A stretch of 64,000 nt of DNA from Chloroflexota bacterium (lineage in GTDB: Bacteria > Chloroflexota > Dehalococcoidia > Lucifugimonadales > Lucifugimonadaceae). The stretch's first letter is position 1. Each line of letters begins with the position of its first letter. The position numbers and the translations under genes were made by a program. The stretch lies in NCBI GenBank assembly GCA_018650185.1, contig JABIGL010000042.1, positions 21,362 through 85,361 of the forward strand. The letters are read 5' to 3'. Of the stretch, positions 52,251 through 62,411 are shown in pieces. The notes below the pieces were generated by a model, which made no database searches, had not been told where the DNA came from, and was given only the letters and a program-made list of their open reading frames with translations.

Positions 52251-53111
52251 TTGTCAGACAGCGAGATCGTTTTCCTGGGCACCGGCACGTCGGAAGGCGT
52301 GCCGCGTGTCAGTTGTCTGACGCGCCAGCCAGTCACGTGCAGGGTATGCCCGGACGCGATCCAACCGGGCTCGCCTAACCGCAGGCGAAACACATCGCTT
52401 CTGATCCGGTACCGATCACCGGAGGGCGATCTCAAGAACGTCGCAATTGATGTCGGTAAGTTCTTCTACCACTCCGCCATTGAGTGGTTCCCAAAAGTGG
52501 GCGTGACAACGCTGGATGGCGTCATTCTCACGCACCAACATGCCGACGCCGTCGGGGGGTTGGACGATCTGCGTGACTGGACCAACAACGTGCAGAAGGC
52601 TATCCCGCTCTACCTCAGGCAGTCTGAGATGGACCACGTTGGCAAGGCGTTCTACTGGCTTGTAGATACGAGCCTGGCCTCTCCCGGCGGTGTGTCCAAA
52701 CTGGATTTCCAGATCATCGATGAGAAGCCGTTCGATGTGTTCGGGCTCACCATCACTCCGCTGCCCGTGGACCACGGACCGCGCACCATGGCGTTCGGTT
52801 ATCGCTTTGGTGATGTCGTTTACGTTTCCGACGCTTCTGGAATCCCGGATGCAACGGCGGAGTTGATGAACGACGCAGAGTTGATGGTGATGGACGCACT
52901 CCGACCGGCGCATCCGCACGGCTCTCACTTCATTTTGGAAGAGGCACTGGAACAGTTACGGCGCTTCACGCCAAAGCGTGCACTGCTCGTAGACATGACA
53001 CACGACTTCGACCACGTGTCGACCAACGTCGAACTCGCAAAGCTCAAAGAGTCAGAGGGACTGGACGTACAACTCGCGTACGACGGCCAGCGCATACCGG
53101 TCGAACTGTAA
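52251..53111 (+). CDS. MBL-fold metallo-hydrolase (PhnP-like)
   Basis: The 286-residue hydrolase has FLGTGTSEGVPRVSC at the N-terminus, a nearby cysteine pair (TCRVCPD), ILTHQHADAVGGLDDLRDW (metal motif near residue 92), DHGPRTMAFGYRF and VDMTHDFDH near the end. This set fits the PhnP cyclic-phosphodiesterase-like MBL group. The second His of the usual HxHxDH motif is followed by ADA rather than ADH, so the metal site may be modified. The TTG start is the first in-frame option after the upstream stop. Confidence 0.85.
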   Translation: MSDSEIVFLGTGTSEGVPRVSCLTRQPVTCRVCPDAIQPGSPNRRRNTSLLIRYRSPEGDLKNVAIDVGKFFYHSAIEWFPKVGVTTLDGVILTHQHADAVGGLDDLRDWTNNVQKAIPLYLRQSEMDHVGKAFYWLVDTSLASPGGVSKLDFQIIDEKPFDVFGLTITPLPVDHGPRTMAFGYRFGDVVYVSDASGIPDATAELMNDAELMVMDALRPAHPHGSHFILEEALEQLRRFTPKRALLVDMTHDFDHVSTNVELAKLKESEGLDVQLAYDGQRIPVEL

Positions 53112-53302
53112 TAAGTGCCGTCGAGAACTCTGTAGCAGGGCGATGCGCGCACCGCCTCCGGGCATATCTCCACACGCCCATACGACAGACGAACCGCACC
53201 CTGGGCATTCGAAGGGTCGGGACAAGCAACCACGCGAGTGACCGCATTGAGACTGTCATCCCGAATCGAGTTCAGGATGACGATCAACGGTTGAAACTAT
53301 CT
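53112..53302. repeat. Convergent intergenic gap with one small inverted repeat
   Basis: TGTCATCC (53255-53261 and flank) and GGATGAC (53275-53281) form short arms around CGAATCGAGTTCA, a relative of the ATCC...GGAT element near 24.13 kb. Otherwise nothing was recognised. Confidence 0.5.
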
Positions 53303-54289
53303 CTAGAAGTCGAACTCGGTTCCCACGCCGCCCTCTACTGCGAGGTCGTATATCAGTCGGGCGCATGACAGATCCTGAATTGCGAGCCCTACGCTCTTGA
53401 ACAGCGTGATCTCGTCATCGTTCTCCCGGCCACTTGTCGTGCCGTTAATTACAGCGCCAAGCTCACCATGGATCTGATCTGCTGAGTAGTTGCCTTCCTG
53501 GATGGGGATCATGATGTCCCCGGCTTCGAGCAGGCAGGCCTGGGTCTGGTCCGTGATGACCTTGGAACGCTGGATAGACGCAGTGTCTAGCTCTCGTAGC
53601 GCCGGTGCGTGCGAGCCGACCGAATTGATGTGTGCGCCGGACTTCCACCAGCTTGCTTCCACTATCGGGTTCGGGGCGGTCGTCGCAAGCGCAACGATGT
53701 CTGAGTCGCCAAGCAGCTCTTCCGTCGAGCCGGCCAATCGTATCTCGACACCGGTTTCTTCTCTCAGAGAGTCGGCAAACGCCTGTCGCTTGTCGTCCGG
53801 GTCCAGTGAAAAGGCGAGGATCGTGTCCAGATTCCGCGCCGCCGCCATCCCGGTGACCTGGGTGTAAGCCTGAACGCCGGTGCCGAGAATGCCCGCCACT
53901 GTTGCGTTCGCTCGTGACAGGTGCTTCGTCGCCACCCCGGAAACTGCGCCGGTACGCACGGCAGTCAGGAAACCGCCATCCATCACCGCCAGGGTCTTAC
54001 CGGTCTGGTTGTCCTGGACAATGATCGTCGCCAACGTCGTCGGCAGATCAAATTTCTCCGGGTTTCCTTTGTAAACCGTGACGGCCTTTACGCCGAGTGC
54101 ACCAGATGAACCCAGGTACGCCGGCATGTACGCGATCCACCCTCCGACCTCGTCATCGGTGATCACTGTGCGGTCCGGCATCGCTGCCGTTCCGTTTGCC
54201 AGCTCTGCGAATGCGCCCTCAACGACGTCGATAGCCTTGGACATCGGGAGTAGTTGTTGAACGTCGGAGCGCGATAGCAGAAGTGCCAC
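53303..54289 (-). CDS. Ornithine cyclodeaminase/mu-crystallin family protein
   Basis: The 328-residue NAD(P)-dependent protein has the Rossmann motif VAGILGTGVQAYTQVTGMAAAR (near residue 125), an Arg/Lys-bearing VKAVTVYKGNPEKF near residue 57 and GSHAPALRELDTASIQRSK near residue 225. Members act as ornithine cyclodeaminase, alanine dehydrogenase or ketimine reductase; the exact substrate is not decidable here. The GTG at 54289 with GAGG six bases upstream is preferred over an ATG at 54352, which would add 21 poorly conserved residues. Confidence 0.9.
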   Translation of the reverse strand: MALLLSRSDVQQLLPMSKAIDVVEGAFAELANGTAAMPDRTVITDDEVGGWIAYMPAYLGSSGALGVKAVTVYKGNPEKFDLPTTLATIIVQDNQTGKTLAVMDGGFLTAVRTGAVSGVATKHLSRANATVAGILGTGVQAYTQVTGMAAARNLDTILAFSLDPDDKRQAFADSLREETGVEIRLAGSTEELLGDSDIVALATTAPNPIVEASWWKSGAHINSVGSHAPALRELDTASIQRSKVITDQTQACLLEAGDIMIPIQEGNYSADQIHGELGAVINGTTSGRENDDEITLFKSVGLAIQDLSCARLIYDLAVEGGVGTEFDF

Positions 54290-54495
54290 GTTGAGCCTCA
54301 AAAAAGATTGGGTTGATTGATGAGATGCCACCATTGTCCATAGCATCACCATCGAGGCAGGGAATTATAACGGCGCAGGCCGTTTAGCGAATGTTCGAGG
54401 TTGCAGGAGTGTCCTAACCTGCACATTCCACCCTTTGGGACACATCGCCGAATTGTGTACATTCGAAGCAGCCCCGCGACCGAACCGGGGTCTAT

Positions 54496-54523
54496 TTGTA
54501 ACCCATACTTGCGTTGCTATAAC
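54496..54523 (+). promoter_or_regulatory. Promoter of the two-component operon
   Basis: TTGTAA (54496-54501) and TATAAC (54518-54523) are spaced by 16 bases. The predicted start site near 54530 leaves a leader of about 17 bases before the response-regulator ATG. Confidence 0.5.
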
Positions 54524-54546
54524 TGAACACGCAATCGGGGCCAGCG

Positions 54547-55380
54547 ATGACGCATAACTCCCGACAGGCGCCCGGGCGCCGAATACTCATCGTTGATGAT
54601 GAGCCAGATACGGCGCTAATCCAGTCCGTTCTTCGCGCGCTCCACGTCGACGGCTTCGAGCCGATAGTCGTTCGCCCGGAAGGTTCAGGCCCGGCATCTG
54701 TTGGCGCGGAAATCCCTGTGACCGGCGACGATTTTGAGTCTGAGACCCTGTTTGCAATCGCCGAGCATCGACCAGCCGGTGTGATCCTTGATGTCCGGTT
54801 TGGTGAGCATCGAGATGACCTGTTTAAGGGTCTGAATATCCTTGGAAAGATAGTAGAGCGAGATCCTGAGCTGCCCGTACTAATGTTCACCCAGTACGCT
54901 CGTGGTCCTGCGCGAGACGCAGCGGTGGCGGGCACTCTAAGGCACGACGCACGGGTCGACTTTGTCGACAAGCTTGCCAGCCCCGAAGAGGTCGTTTTAA
55001 GGCTCCGCAGGATGATTGGTGCAGCTCCCGAACGTATACCGATCGGCCAGGAGTTTCTGGTGGACCCGGACTCTGAGGTTGTTTTCGCTATTTCAGGCGA
55101 ACAGCAAACTGAGGCACCTATTCCAGATATCCAGGGCATGAAATTTGGGATCTTGCTGGAGCTTGCCTCCGCCTTCTACCGTAGTCCGGGCGAACTGGTG
55201 CCGTTCTCAAGATTGGAACGCTTCTCGGAAGGCGAAGACTCTCGCGCCTCCCTTCGCGTCCGTATCAGGGAGATCAAGAACGCTATGGGCGATTCGGTAG
55301 GTCGCCGACTTGGCCCGAACGATCTCATCATTAATGTGCGCAACCGGGGCTATCGGTTAACCCCACTAAGGCCGGAATGA
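54547..55380 (+). CDS. Response regulator with winged-helix output domain
   Basis: The 277-residue protein has a receiver domain starting RRILIVDDEPDTAL (acidic pair near residue 18), a putative phospho-acceptor Asp in AGVILDVRFGEH (near residue 80), and a conserved Lys in FVDKLASPEEV. The receiver is longer than usual, with about 25 extra residues between the acidic pocket and the Asp. The C-terminal half (about 170-275) resembles an OmpR-type winged helix, with SLRVRIREIKNAMG and NVRNRGYRL. Its stop overlaps the start of the kinase gene. Confidence 0.88.
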   Translation: MTHNSRQAPGRRILIVDDEPDTALIQSVLRALHVDGFEPIVVRPEGSGPASVGAEIPVTGDDFESETLFAIAEHRPAGVILDVRFGEHRDDLFKGLNILGKIVERDPELPVLMFTQYARGPARDAAVAGTLRHDARVDFVDKLASPEEVVLRLRRMIGAAPERIPIGQEFLVDPDSEVVFAISGEQQTEAPIPDIQGMKFGILLELASAFYRSPGELVPFSRLERFSEGEDSRASLRVRIREIKNAMGDSVGRRLGPNDLIINVRNRGYRLTPLRPE

Positions 55381-56348
55381 CGCCGTTGAGACGATCCACC
55401 CTGTATCGCTACGGGCGCTACGCCGCTGGTGGTGTTGCCATTCTGGGGCTGTTGTTGATCATTGCTTCTCCGGTATTCGGTGACAATGCGACAGATGACC
55501 TCTGGCTAATCGAACCGATAGCCTACGTAGGCGGAATTCTGCTGATCGTAGGTGCGCTTGTAGTCGCCATCATTACGGTTGCCAACGAAAGGTCGAACGG
55601 CACCACACCTGCAAGTTCGAGCCGGGAGTGGAGCCGATTAACTCGCGAATACTTCGATGTGTTTGGCCACGACCTGGGTCGGCCACTTCGTCGAATCCTG
55701 GGCAGGGCAAGAGACGCCCGGGTGCGACTGGACGAGTCGGGTAGAGAGCCGGACCCGGTACTGTTGGAGATGATCGACGAGATCGAACAGCAGGCTCCAA
55801 CTTTCCGTCTCATGGTCTCCAACGTCCAGGTTCTCATCGAACTCGAGAACCCTGAGGCCGACCCCGAATTGGAAGCGATCGATCCGGCCCGGGTAATCAG
55901 GAACATAGTCGACAGGTACTCCGCCATTGCAGCCGAACGTGGGGCGGAGATCACGTGGTGGTCCGAACCGGCAGAGTTTGGGGTCGTTTATGCTGACGCG
56001 GCTGCTCTGGACCATGTCGTGACCAACCTCGTGGACAATGCCGTTAAACACGTAAACGAACATATCGAGATTCGTTTGACGCGCAATCCGACCCATTTTT
56101 TCGTGCGCGTCTGGGACGACGGCGCTGGAATCCCGTCCTCCTACCTTCCTCACCTTTTCGACCGCGGCTGGACACCAGAGGCAGCAGGCCGCCAGGAACG
56201 CTCTTCCTCAGGGTTGGGCCTGTTTATCGCCCGCAGCCTCGTCCACAGGCTTAATGGAGATATCACAGTGGAAAGCGACGCGGAACCGGCAGAGGGTCAC
56301 CACACTGAAGCGACTGTCATGTTGCCGCTAAGAGAGCGACCTGCTTGA
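55377..56348 (+). CDS. Sensor histidine kinase with two transmembrane helices
   Basis: The 323-residue kinase has two hydrophobic helices (about residues 15-35 and 45-67) with almost no extracellular loop, so it probably senses membrane or cytoplasmic signals. The H box is FDVFGHDLGRPLRRI (His near residue 98). The HATPase domain shows the N box NLVDNAVKHVNEH, DDGAGIPSSY and SSGLGLFIARSL. There is no PAS, GAF or HAMP domain. It is translationally coupled to the preceding response regulator (ATGA), its likely partner. Confidence 0.9.
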   Translation: MTPLRRSTLYRYGRYAAGGVAILGLLLIIASPVFGDNATDDLWLIEPIAYVGGILLIVGALVVAIITVANERSNGTTPASSSREWSRLTREYFDVFGHDLGRPLRRILGRARDARVRLDESGREPDPVLLEMIDEIEQQAPTFRLMVSNVQVLIELENPEADPELEAIDPARVIRNIVDRYSAIAAERGAEITWWSEPAEFGVVYADAAALDHVVTNLVDNAVKHVNEHIEIRLTRNPTHFFVRVWDDGAGIPSSYLPHLFDRGWTPEAAGRQERSSSGLGLFIARSLVHRLNGDITVESDAEPAEGHHTEATVMLPLRERPA

Positions 56349-56521
56349 TAATGACGTCAGCGAAACCGTTCTGGCCGGGGTCCGGTAATACATGTGTAAT
56401 GCAATCAACGGAACACTGATCATGGCGTCAATCCGGACGTCGACAGGCGAAACTGCCTGCCATCTAACGACCCGATTTCATGGGCCAAACCGCTCATGAA
56501 GCGTCCTCCGGGAAGGTAGAT

Positions 56522-56947
56522 ATGAAGTTATCCCGCCGCGGCCTTAGCCGGTCTGCGGGGCTAGCCCTGGTCATCGTGTCCATAGGCGCGCTAGTGGCGT
56601 GTGTTCAAAACACGAACCGTGATCCCGCCACTTCGGCACCCGCGCCGACCACTGTTCCGATACAGGTCGGCACGACCCCTACTCAGCTCGGACTCTTCCT
56701 TGAGCTTCAGGGGCTAGGTGAGAACACCGTCGTCCGCGGCGACGCCATCGTCGCCTCGGGAATAACGAGTCCAGACGCCGTGCTCTCGATCAACGGCGTG
56801 ATCATCCCGATCAACGACGACGGCTCATTTGAAGTCACTCTCGCTCTGACGGAAGGGCCAAACCTTCTCGAAGTTGTATCGAGTGACCTGTCCGGGAACC
56901 AGGAAAGCCGAGCGCTGTGGGTAGTCGCACTACCGGAGGACGCATGA
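56522..56947 (+). CDS. Lipoprotein with an Ig-like (glucodextranase B-like) domain
   Basis: The 141-residue product has a lipoprotein signal with lipobox LVAC (Cys27), a Pro/Thr-rich linker and a single beta-sandwich domain (about residues 60-140; TSPDAVLSINGVIIPINDDG, FEVTLALTEGPNLLEVV). That pattern is common in bacterial cell-surface Ig-like domains. The ATG at 56522 has GGGAAGG upstream. Its stop overlaps the start of the large beta-repeat protein (ATGA), which suggests a shared operon and surface location. Confidence 0.82.
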   Translation: MKLSRRGLSRSAGLALVIVSIGALVACVQNTNRDPATSAPAPTTVPIQVGTTPTQLGLFLELQGLGENTVVRGDAIVASGITSPDAVLSINGVIIPINDDGSFEVTLALTEGPNLLEVVSSDLSGNQESRALWVVALPEDA

Positions 56948-59900
56948 CCTCCCAGATGCGAACCAACAGGCGTAACGGAGCGGTAACGCGGCAGGTTCTA
57001 GCGTGGAGTCAGACCGACAAGTCGTCGGCACACGCAACAACCCGGACCGGGCTCGCAACGCTCTCCGGACGCCGCGGTGAAGCCTCCATGCAACCTGCTT
57101 CCACTCCCTCCCGTTTTTCAATGCCAGGAACGATTGGCGTTCTGGCTCTGATGCTGATGGCGATAGTCGTGTCTGCGATCGGCGCCCGTGATATCCAGGC
57201 ACAGGAGCCGCAATTAGCGAACTCTGTTGAAGCTGTATTCGGGACCGTGGTTGAGGTCGGAGAAGACACGCTCACCATCGCAACCGATGACAAAATAAAC
57301 GTGATCGTGATTACCGGCGACACAACCCTTCGAGTCGACGAGAGTTTCGTGGATCTCGGCACTGTGGCCGTGGGCGATGAGCTTGCTGCGACGGTTTCTA
57401 CCGGGGCTGACGGCTCGTTAACGGCTCTCAAGGTGCTCATCCGTCCCTCGGACGCCGCACGTTCTTTCATTCACGTCGTTGGAGTAGTGACCGCCGTGGA
57501 AGATGGCGAGATCACTCTGACAGACGGCGAGGGTGGGACGGTCACGGTTGATCTGCCTGTAGGAGAGGTCGCGCCAGAAATCGGCGAGGCCGTCACCACC
57601 GTCGCAAAGCGTGACCGTGTTACGGACCGGCTCGCAGCTCAAGCACTGGAAAAGGCGGAAGCGATAGTCGAACGCCTTGAGGCGGCGCTAACTCGGGCCG
57701 AAGAGGCAATCGCCAGGACGGATAACGAAACAACACAGGCAAAACTGGAAGACCTCAAACAGCGCATCCAGGACAACGCCAGCCGGCACCTCGGCCTGGT
57801 TGATCAGGTCAAAGCCACGGCGATCTCCGATGTGACCGCAGCGCTCGACCGTAAATTTGAGGAAGCCCAGCGTCGCTACGAGGACGTCTCAGATCGGACC
57901 GGTGTGGATCGGCCAGTGGTAGAAGCGAAGGGAGTGGTGAAGACGGTCACCACCGATGAGATCATCATCGGACTGCCGAATGGTGGGGAGATTCGGATCT
58001 CACTGGACGCTGCTTCAACATCTGAAGACGTGGACGGTCAGAACACGGACGTATCCGCATTCGTAGCAGGAACGGACGTCGTGGTCGAGTACAACCCCAC
58101 GACAGGGGACGACCGCACGGCGAATACCGTGAAAGAACGGCACTCAGAGTTGTCGCAGCAGGAAGAAGATCGAATTGACGCCGAATCAGAGCGTGAATTC
58201 GCCGGGACCATCACCTCAGTTCAGAGGCCTTCTGGGGACGAACTGTCTGACGCGATTGCGATCGTGATCATCGCCAACGAGAAATCCGGTAACAAAGTCG
58301 TAGCCCGGGTGACGCCCGGTACCGAAATTAAGATCAACGGAGAATCTGCACGCATCGACGATCTCGAATCCGGGATGCTTGCGGAGGTCGAACTCCTCAG
58401 CGGATTCGTGGCCTCAGAAATCAAGGCCCGGGCAACGAACACGGAAGAACAGGACATCCGCGGGGTTGTCCGAAAGATAGATCATTCCTCAGGCGCAATT
58501 GTTATCGCTGCCGGGAATGGCCAGCCGACAGAACTCCGTATAGATCAGGCCTCAGAGACCATCAAGAACGGGAACTCCGTGACGCTGCGAGAGATAGGCC
58601 CCAACGACCTGGTGCTGGACGCCAGTCGATTCCGTGCCAGCGACCACACGGTGGTTCGGCTGGTACTGCGGTCTCAGGAAGACATACGAGTAACCGGTCT
58701 CATCGCTGGCTTGGATCCCTCCACTTCGACCGTAACGGTGATCACAGATGAAGGAACCTCCGTCCAGTTCGGCGTAAATAACGACACAAAAATCGATGGC
58801 CCCAATGGCAGCAAACTCCGGTTCGCGGAGATCACCTCCGGGTTCCGTCTCGTGGAAGGTCGAATCACCACAAAAACCGTGGAGGGTGTAACGCGCCACC
58901 TGGCGACGAAGCTGGTCGTAACGCCGCCCGAACTCGTGACAGTTCGGGGCGAAGTGCTACGGGTGAATCCCGCGACGGGCAAGCTCGAAATCAGCTCATC
59001 GAATGGTCGAGACATTTCCGTCTCGCTCCCCGAAGATGGCAGATTCACGATCGTCAAAGATGGCGAGCAACTGGACAGTTTGCGTGCGGTTGTGGCGGGT
59101 GATCTCGTGCATTCGGCGACGATCCAGCCGGCCAGCAACACCATCATCAAGCTCGAACTGCTGACCCCGGGAGGGACGGCCGTCCGTGGCACGGTGAGAG
59201 GTGTCGACTCTGATGAAGGGCGTATCAAACTGGAAATCGCCTCGGGCGAAAGTCTGGAACTGATCGCAGACCACAATTCCCAGCTTCAGCTAGATGGCCA
59301 CCACATCAGCTCGCTGGACCGACTTGAGGAAGGCGACGTAGTAGTGAATGCACTGTTCTTGCGGCGCTCTTCAGGCAATGTGGTCATCCATCTTGAGGCG
59401 GTCTCAGCGAAGCCTCAAGAGAACGAAAATAGTCGATCTGATCAGGACGAGCGACCCAACGTTGAGATCAGGATCAAAGGAGTTATCGCCGTCATAGAGG
59501 GCGAGATATGGCTGATCAACGACACGAAATTCCTGGTTGGACGCGAAACCAAGCTAGAGGGTGACGCTCCCGTTGTCGGGGCTGTAGCCTCGGCGATACT
59601 CACCCACGGCGATCAAGACATTCCGATCGCACTTAGTGTGGAGATCGAAGCCCCAAAAACGCGTAAGGACGCTCCATCTCCACCTCGTGACTCGGCTTCA
59701 GAGCCCCGCAAAGTTACCTTCTCCGGACTTGTTGAGGCCATTGGAGGCGATCACTGGAGTGTTGACGGCCACATGTTCACCATCAACCGTCAGACCGAGG
59801 TAATCGGGGAGCCGGAAGTCGGCGCCAGGGCCGGTGTCGTGGCTATCGAGATCAGCAGTGGAGAGTTTGTAGCCGTACAGATATCGGTAGAGCGTACGAG

Positions 59901-60105
59901 TTCCCGATTCTCGAAATCAGTAGATGTGAAGCCGACGCCAAAATCCGGTGATGACGACGATTCTGAAGAGATAGAAGAACGGGGCGAGGCCGATGAGCAA
60001 GATGATGCGGACGAGCTCGACGACGATGACTCTTCAGACTCCAATTCCGGAGATGGCGGTCCCTCCGACCGGGTCACCGCAACTCCGTCATCCGTCGTCA
60101 ACTAA
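56944..60105 (+). CDS. Large secreted beta-repeat protein (DUF5666-like units) with acidic tail
   Basis: The 1053-residue protein has an unusually long N-terminus before a hydrophobic export segment (about residues 62-80) and an AQA-type cleavage site near 86. Then come many units of about 65-80 residues with the pattern G-V-x-x-V...ITLTDGEG...V-x-V...T-x-I, like DUF5666 OB/beta repeats. A charged coiled-coil lies at about residues 195-285 and an Asp/Glu/Ser-rich tail of about 50 residues follows (DDDDSEEIEERGEADEQDD). No catalytic motif or cell-wall sorting signal is seen. It is probably exported and surface-associated, perhaps with the preceding lipoprotein. Function unknown. Confidence 0.8.
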   Translation: MTSQMRTNRRNGAVTRQVLAWSQTDKSSAHATTRTGLATLSGRRGEASMQPASTPSRFSMPGTIGVLALMLMAIVVSAIGARDIQAQEPQLANSVEAVFGTVVEVGEDTLTIATDDKINVIVITGDTTLRVDESFVDLGTVAVGDELAATVSTGADGSLTALKVLIRPSDAARSFIHVVGVVTAVEDGEITLTDGEGGTVTVDLPVGEVAPEIGEAVTTVAKRDRVTDRLAAQALEKAEAIVERLEAALTRAEEAIARTDNETTQAKLEDLKQRIQDNASRHLGLVDQVKATAISDVTAALDRKFEEAQRRYEDVSDRTGVDRPVVEAKGVVKTVTTDEIIIGLPNGGEIRISLDAASTSEDVDGQNTDVSAFVAGTDVVVEYNPTTGDDRTANTVKERHSELSQQEEDRIDAESEREFAGTITSVQRPSGDELSDAIAIVIIANEKSGNKVVARVTPGTEIKINGESARIDDLESGMLAEVELLSGFVASEIKARATNTEEQDIRGVVRKIDHSSGAIVIAAGNGQPTELRIDQASETIKNGNSVTLREIGPNDLVLDASRFRASDHTVVRLVLRSQEDIRVTGLIAGLDPSTSTVTVITDEGTSVQFGVNNDTKIDGPNGSKLRFAEITSGFRLVEGRITTKTVEGVTRHLATKLVVTPPELVTVRGEVLRVNPATGKLEISSSNGRDISVSLPEDGRFTIVKDGEQLDSLRAVVAGDLVHSATIQPASNTIIKLELLTPGGTAVRGTVRGVDSDEGRIKLEIASGESLELIADHNSQLQLDGHHISSLDRLEEGDVVVNALFLRRSSGNVVIHLEAVSAKPQENENSRSDQDERPNVEIRIKGVIAVIEGEIWLINDTKFLVGRETKLEGDAPVVGAVASAILTHGDQDIPIALSVEIEAPKTRKDAPSPPRDSASEPRKVTFSGLVEAIGGDHWSVDGHMFTINRQTEVIGEPEVGARAGVVAIEISSGEFVAVQISVERTSSRFSKSVDVKPTPKSGDDDDSEEIEERGEADEQDDADELDDDDSSDSNSGDGGPSDRVTATPSSVVN

Positions 60106-60185
60106 AACAGACATCGGAAACGTAACGGATTCACGCCGGATCTGAACCCGAAAACGATCGACGTCTCGTACATTAGTACGCGACT

Positions 60186-62411
60186 TTGCTGTATTCATTC
60201 GGCCTCACGATCTATCGAAAGCGCTGGGCGGTCCTCGCCGTCTGGGCGCTTTTGTTGCTTATCGCCCTCCCGCTAGTGCCGCGCGCCACCAGTGCACTGA
60301 AACCGGGCGGGTTCTCTAACGACAACCTTCCATCCGCACAGGCCCGAGAAGTTTTCCGGGACCAGCTCGACCTCACACCGATCTCATTCGAGCTTATCTT
60401 CCGTAGTGAAAACTACGGCGCTTACGAAGATGCATTCACGGACGACCTGCAAAACGCCCTCGCGCTGATTGGAGCGCGACCGGAAGTCGTTCGGATAGTC
60501 ACGCACCTGGATGATCCGACCCGGGTTTCTCCAGACGGCCAGTCCGTCCACGTCACCGTTGGACTCACACTTGACCTGGAGGAGGCCGGTGATTTCCTTG
60601 AGACCGCCCGCCCATTAATCGAACCCGGGGAGCTGGGGCTGACCTTCACGGGAGGGCCACCGCTCTATGCAGATATCAGTCTGAGCAGCGAGCGGGACGT
60701 TCGGCGGGCGGAGATACTCGCGTTCCCCCTCTCTACGGTCGCATTACTACTCGTCTTCGGCACCATCGTCGCCGCCTTCCTACCGGCAACTGTCGGTGGC
60801 GTAGGCGTTGCCCTGGCCCTCGCCGCGGTGGCGATAATCTCCCGCGGCGTGGATATGTCGGTATTCGTCCTGAACATCGTCACCTTGCTCGGGATCGGAC
60901 TTGGAATCGATTATTCGCTCTTCTTCACGAGTCGGTTCCGGGAGCAACTGGCGGCCGGCGACAGCGTGGAGACTGCGGTCGCCACGGCGCAGGCCACGGC
61001 GGGCTCGGCGATCTTATTTTCCGGAGTCACCAGTTTGATCGGCCTCGCCAGCCTGACGGCGTTCGAATTCATGATGCTGCGGTCCGTAGGAATTGGCGCC
61101 GTGATAGTCATCACCGCAGCCATCCTCGCCGCACTCACGCTCATGCCCGCCGTTCTGGGTGTCCTAGGTCCGCGGGTCAACGCATTCCGGGTGATGCCGT
61201 CATTTCTTGATCAAAACGATAGAGATATGTGGGGAGGGTTGTCGAGGTGGGTTATGAAGAGACCATTACAGGTTGCCATCCCGACGACCCTTTTCCTGCT
61301 CATCCTCGCCTCACCCGTCCGTGACATCAGGCTCGGCACCGTCGACGCCACGATTCTTCCGCCGGAGCTGGAGTCCCGTCGTGGGTTTGACATCCTTCGT
61401 GACGAGTTCGGGTTGCTGAACCAGACACAGGTCCCGATCGCGTACGTGTTCAGCGAGTCGGAAGACACCGATCCACTGTCGACGTCCAATCTTGAACGCC
61501 TGTACGCCTTTGGGCGGGCGCTTGAAGGGCTGGACGAGGTGACTCGGGTCCACAGCATCGTCAACGTGTCTCCGGAGCTTGACGCCGCGGCATATGCCAT
61601 GCTCTACCGGGTTCCCGAAGCCGTAACGGACGTGGCCATGCAAACGCTACTCCGTGATACGGTCCGGGACGGTGCGGTCTTGTTCATCGTCGAATCAGAC
61701 GTCGAGCCGTTCGGCCCGGAAGCATCGAGCCTTGTATCAGATATCCGTGCCTTTGATCCCGGTCGGGACGCGGCCCTGTTCGTGGACGGTGGTTCCGCGG
61801 AGATAAAGGACGTCGTCGACAGCCTGTACGGACGATTCCCGATAGTTGCCGGAATCGTCATCGTCGCCACCTACCTCTCTCTGCTTATCCTGTTCAGGTC
61901 GGTCGTGCTCCCCATCAAGGCCATCCTCCTGAACGTGATGAGTATCCTGGCGAGTTACGGCGCGCTTGTATTCGTCTTCCAGGACGGCCATTTCAGCGGA
62001 CTCCTGAATTTCGAGCCGATAGGGGTGATCGAGGCCACCACGCCGATACTCCTGTTTAGCATCATCTTCGGTCTGTCTATGGACTACGAGATCTTCTTGC
62101 TCGCCCGGGTGTCAGAGGCCTACAAGCGCACGGGCGACAACACCGCATCGGTTGCGGAAGGACTGAAGCGAAGTGGTCGGATCATTACGGGTGCTGCGTC
62201 CATATTGATAGTCGTGGCACTTAGTTTCCTGGTGGCGGACGTCGTATTGGTCAAGGCGGTCGGGCTTGGTCTGGCGATAGCAATCTTTGTCGATGTCACC
62301 ATCGTGCGTGCGCTGCTTGCTCCATCGATAATGCGTTTGTTAGGCCCGCTCAACTGGTGGATGCCGCGCTGGCTTGATCGCATCCTCCCGCGCATCGATA
62401 TAGCGCCATGA
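60186..62411 (+). CDS. MMPL/RND-type membrane transporter
   Basis: The 741-residue protein has the two-half RND layout. A first helix (about residues 15-35) precedes an extracytoplasmic domain (about 40-165), then five helices; helix seven (about 365) precedes a second loop domain, then five more. GLGIDYSLFFTSRFREQL (near residue 240) and IFGLSMDYEIFLLARVSEAY (near residue 620) are the MMPL motifs with the proton-relay Asp residues. Family members export lipids or hydrophobic compounds. It uses a TTG start after an A/T-rich stretch with no clear ribosome site. Its stop overlaps the lipoprotein gene (ATGA). Confidence 0.92.
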   Translation: MLYSFGLTIYRKRWAVLAVWALLLLIALPLVPRATSALKPGGFSNDNLPSAQAREVFRDQLDLTPISFELIFRSENYGAYEDAFTDDLQNALALIGARPEVVRIVTHLDDPTRVSPDGQSVHVTVGLTLDLEEAGDFLETARPLIEPGELGLTFTGGPPLYADISLSSERDVRRAEILAFPLSTVALLLVFGTIVAAFLPATVGGVGVALALAAVAIISRGVDMSVFVLNIVTLLGIGLGIDYSLFFTSRFREQLAAGDSVETAVATAQATAGSAILFSGVTSLIGLASLTAFEFMMLRSVGIGAVIVITAAILAALTLMPAVLGVLGPRVNAFRVMPSFLDQNDRDMWGGLSRWVMKRPLQVAIPTTLFLLILASPVRDIRLGTVDATILPPELESRRGFDILRDEFGLLNQTQVPIAYVFSESEDTDPLSTSNLERLYAFGRALEGLDEVTRVHSIVNVSPELDAAAYAMLYRVPEAVTDVAMQTLLRDTVRDGAVLFIVESDVEPFGPEASSLVSDIRAFDPGRDAALFVDGGSAEIKDVVDSLYGRFPIVAGIVIVATYLSLLILFRSVVLPIKAILLNVMSILASYGALVFVFQDGHFSGLLNFEPIGVIEATTPILLFSIIFGLSMDYEIFLLARVSEAYKRTGDNTASVAEGLKRSGRIITGAASILIVVALSFLVADVVLVKAVGLGLAIAIFVDVTIVRALLAPSIMRLLGPLNWWMPRWLDRILPRIDIAP

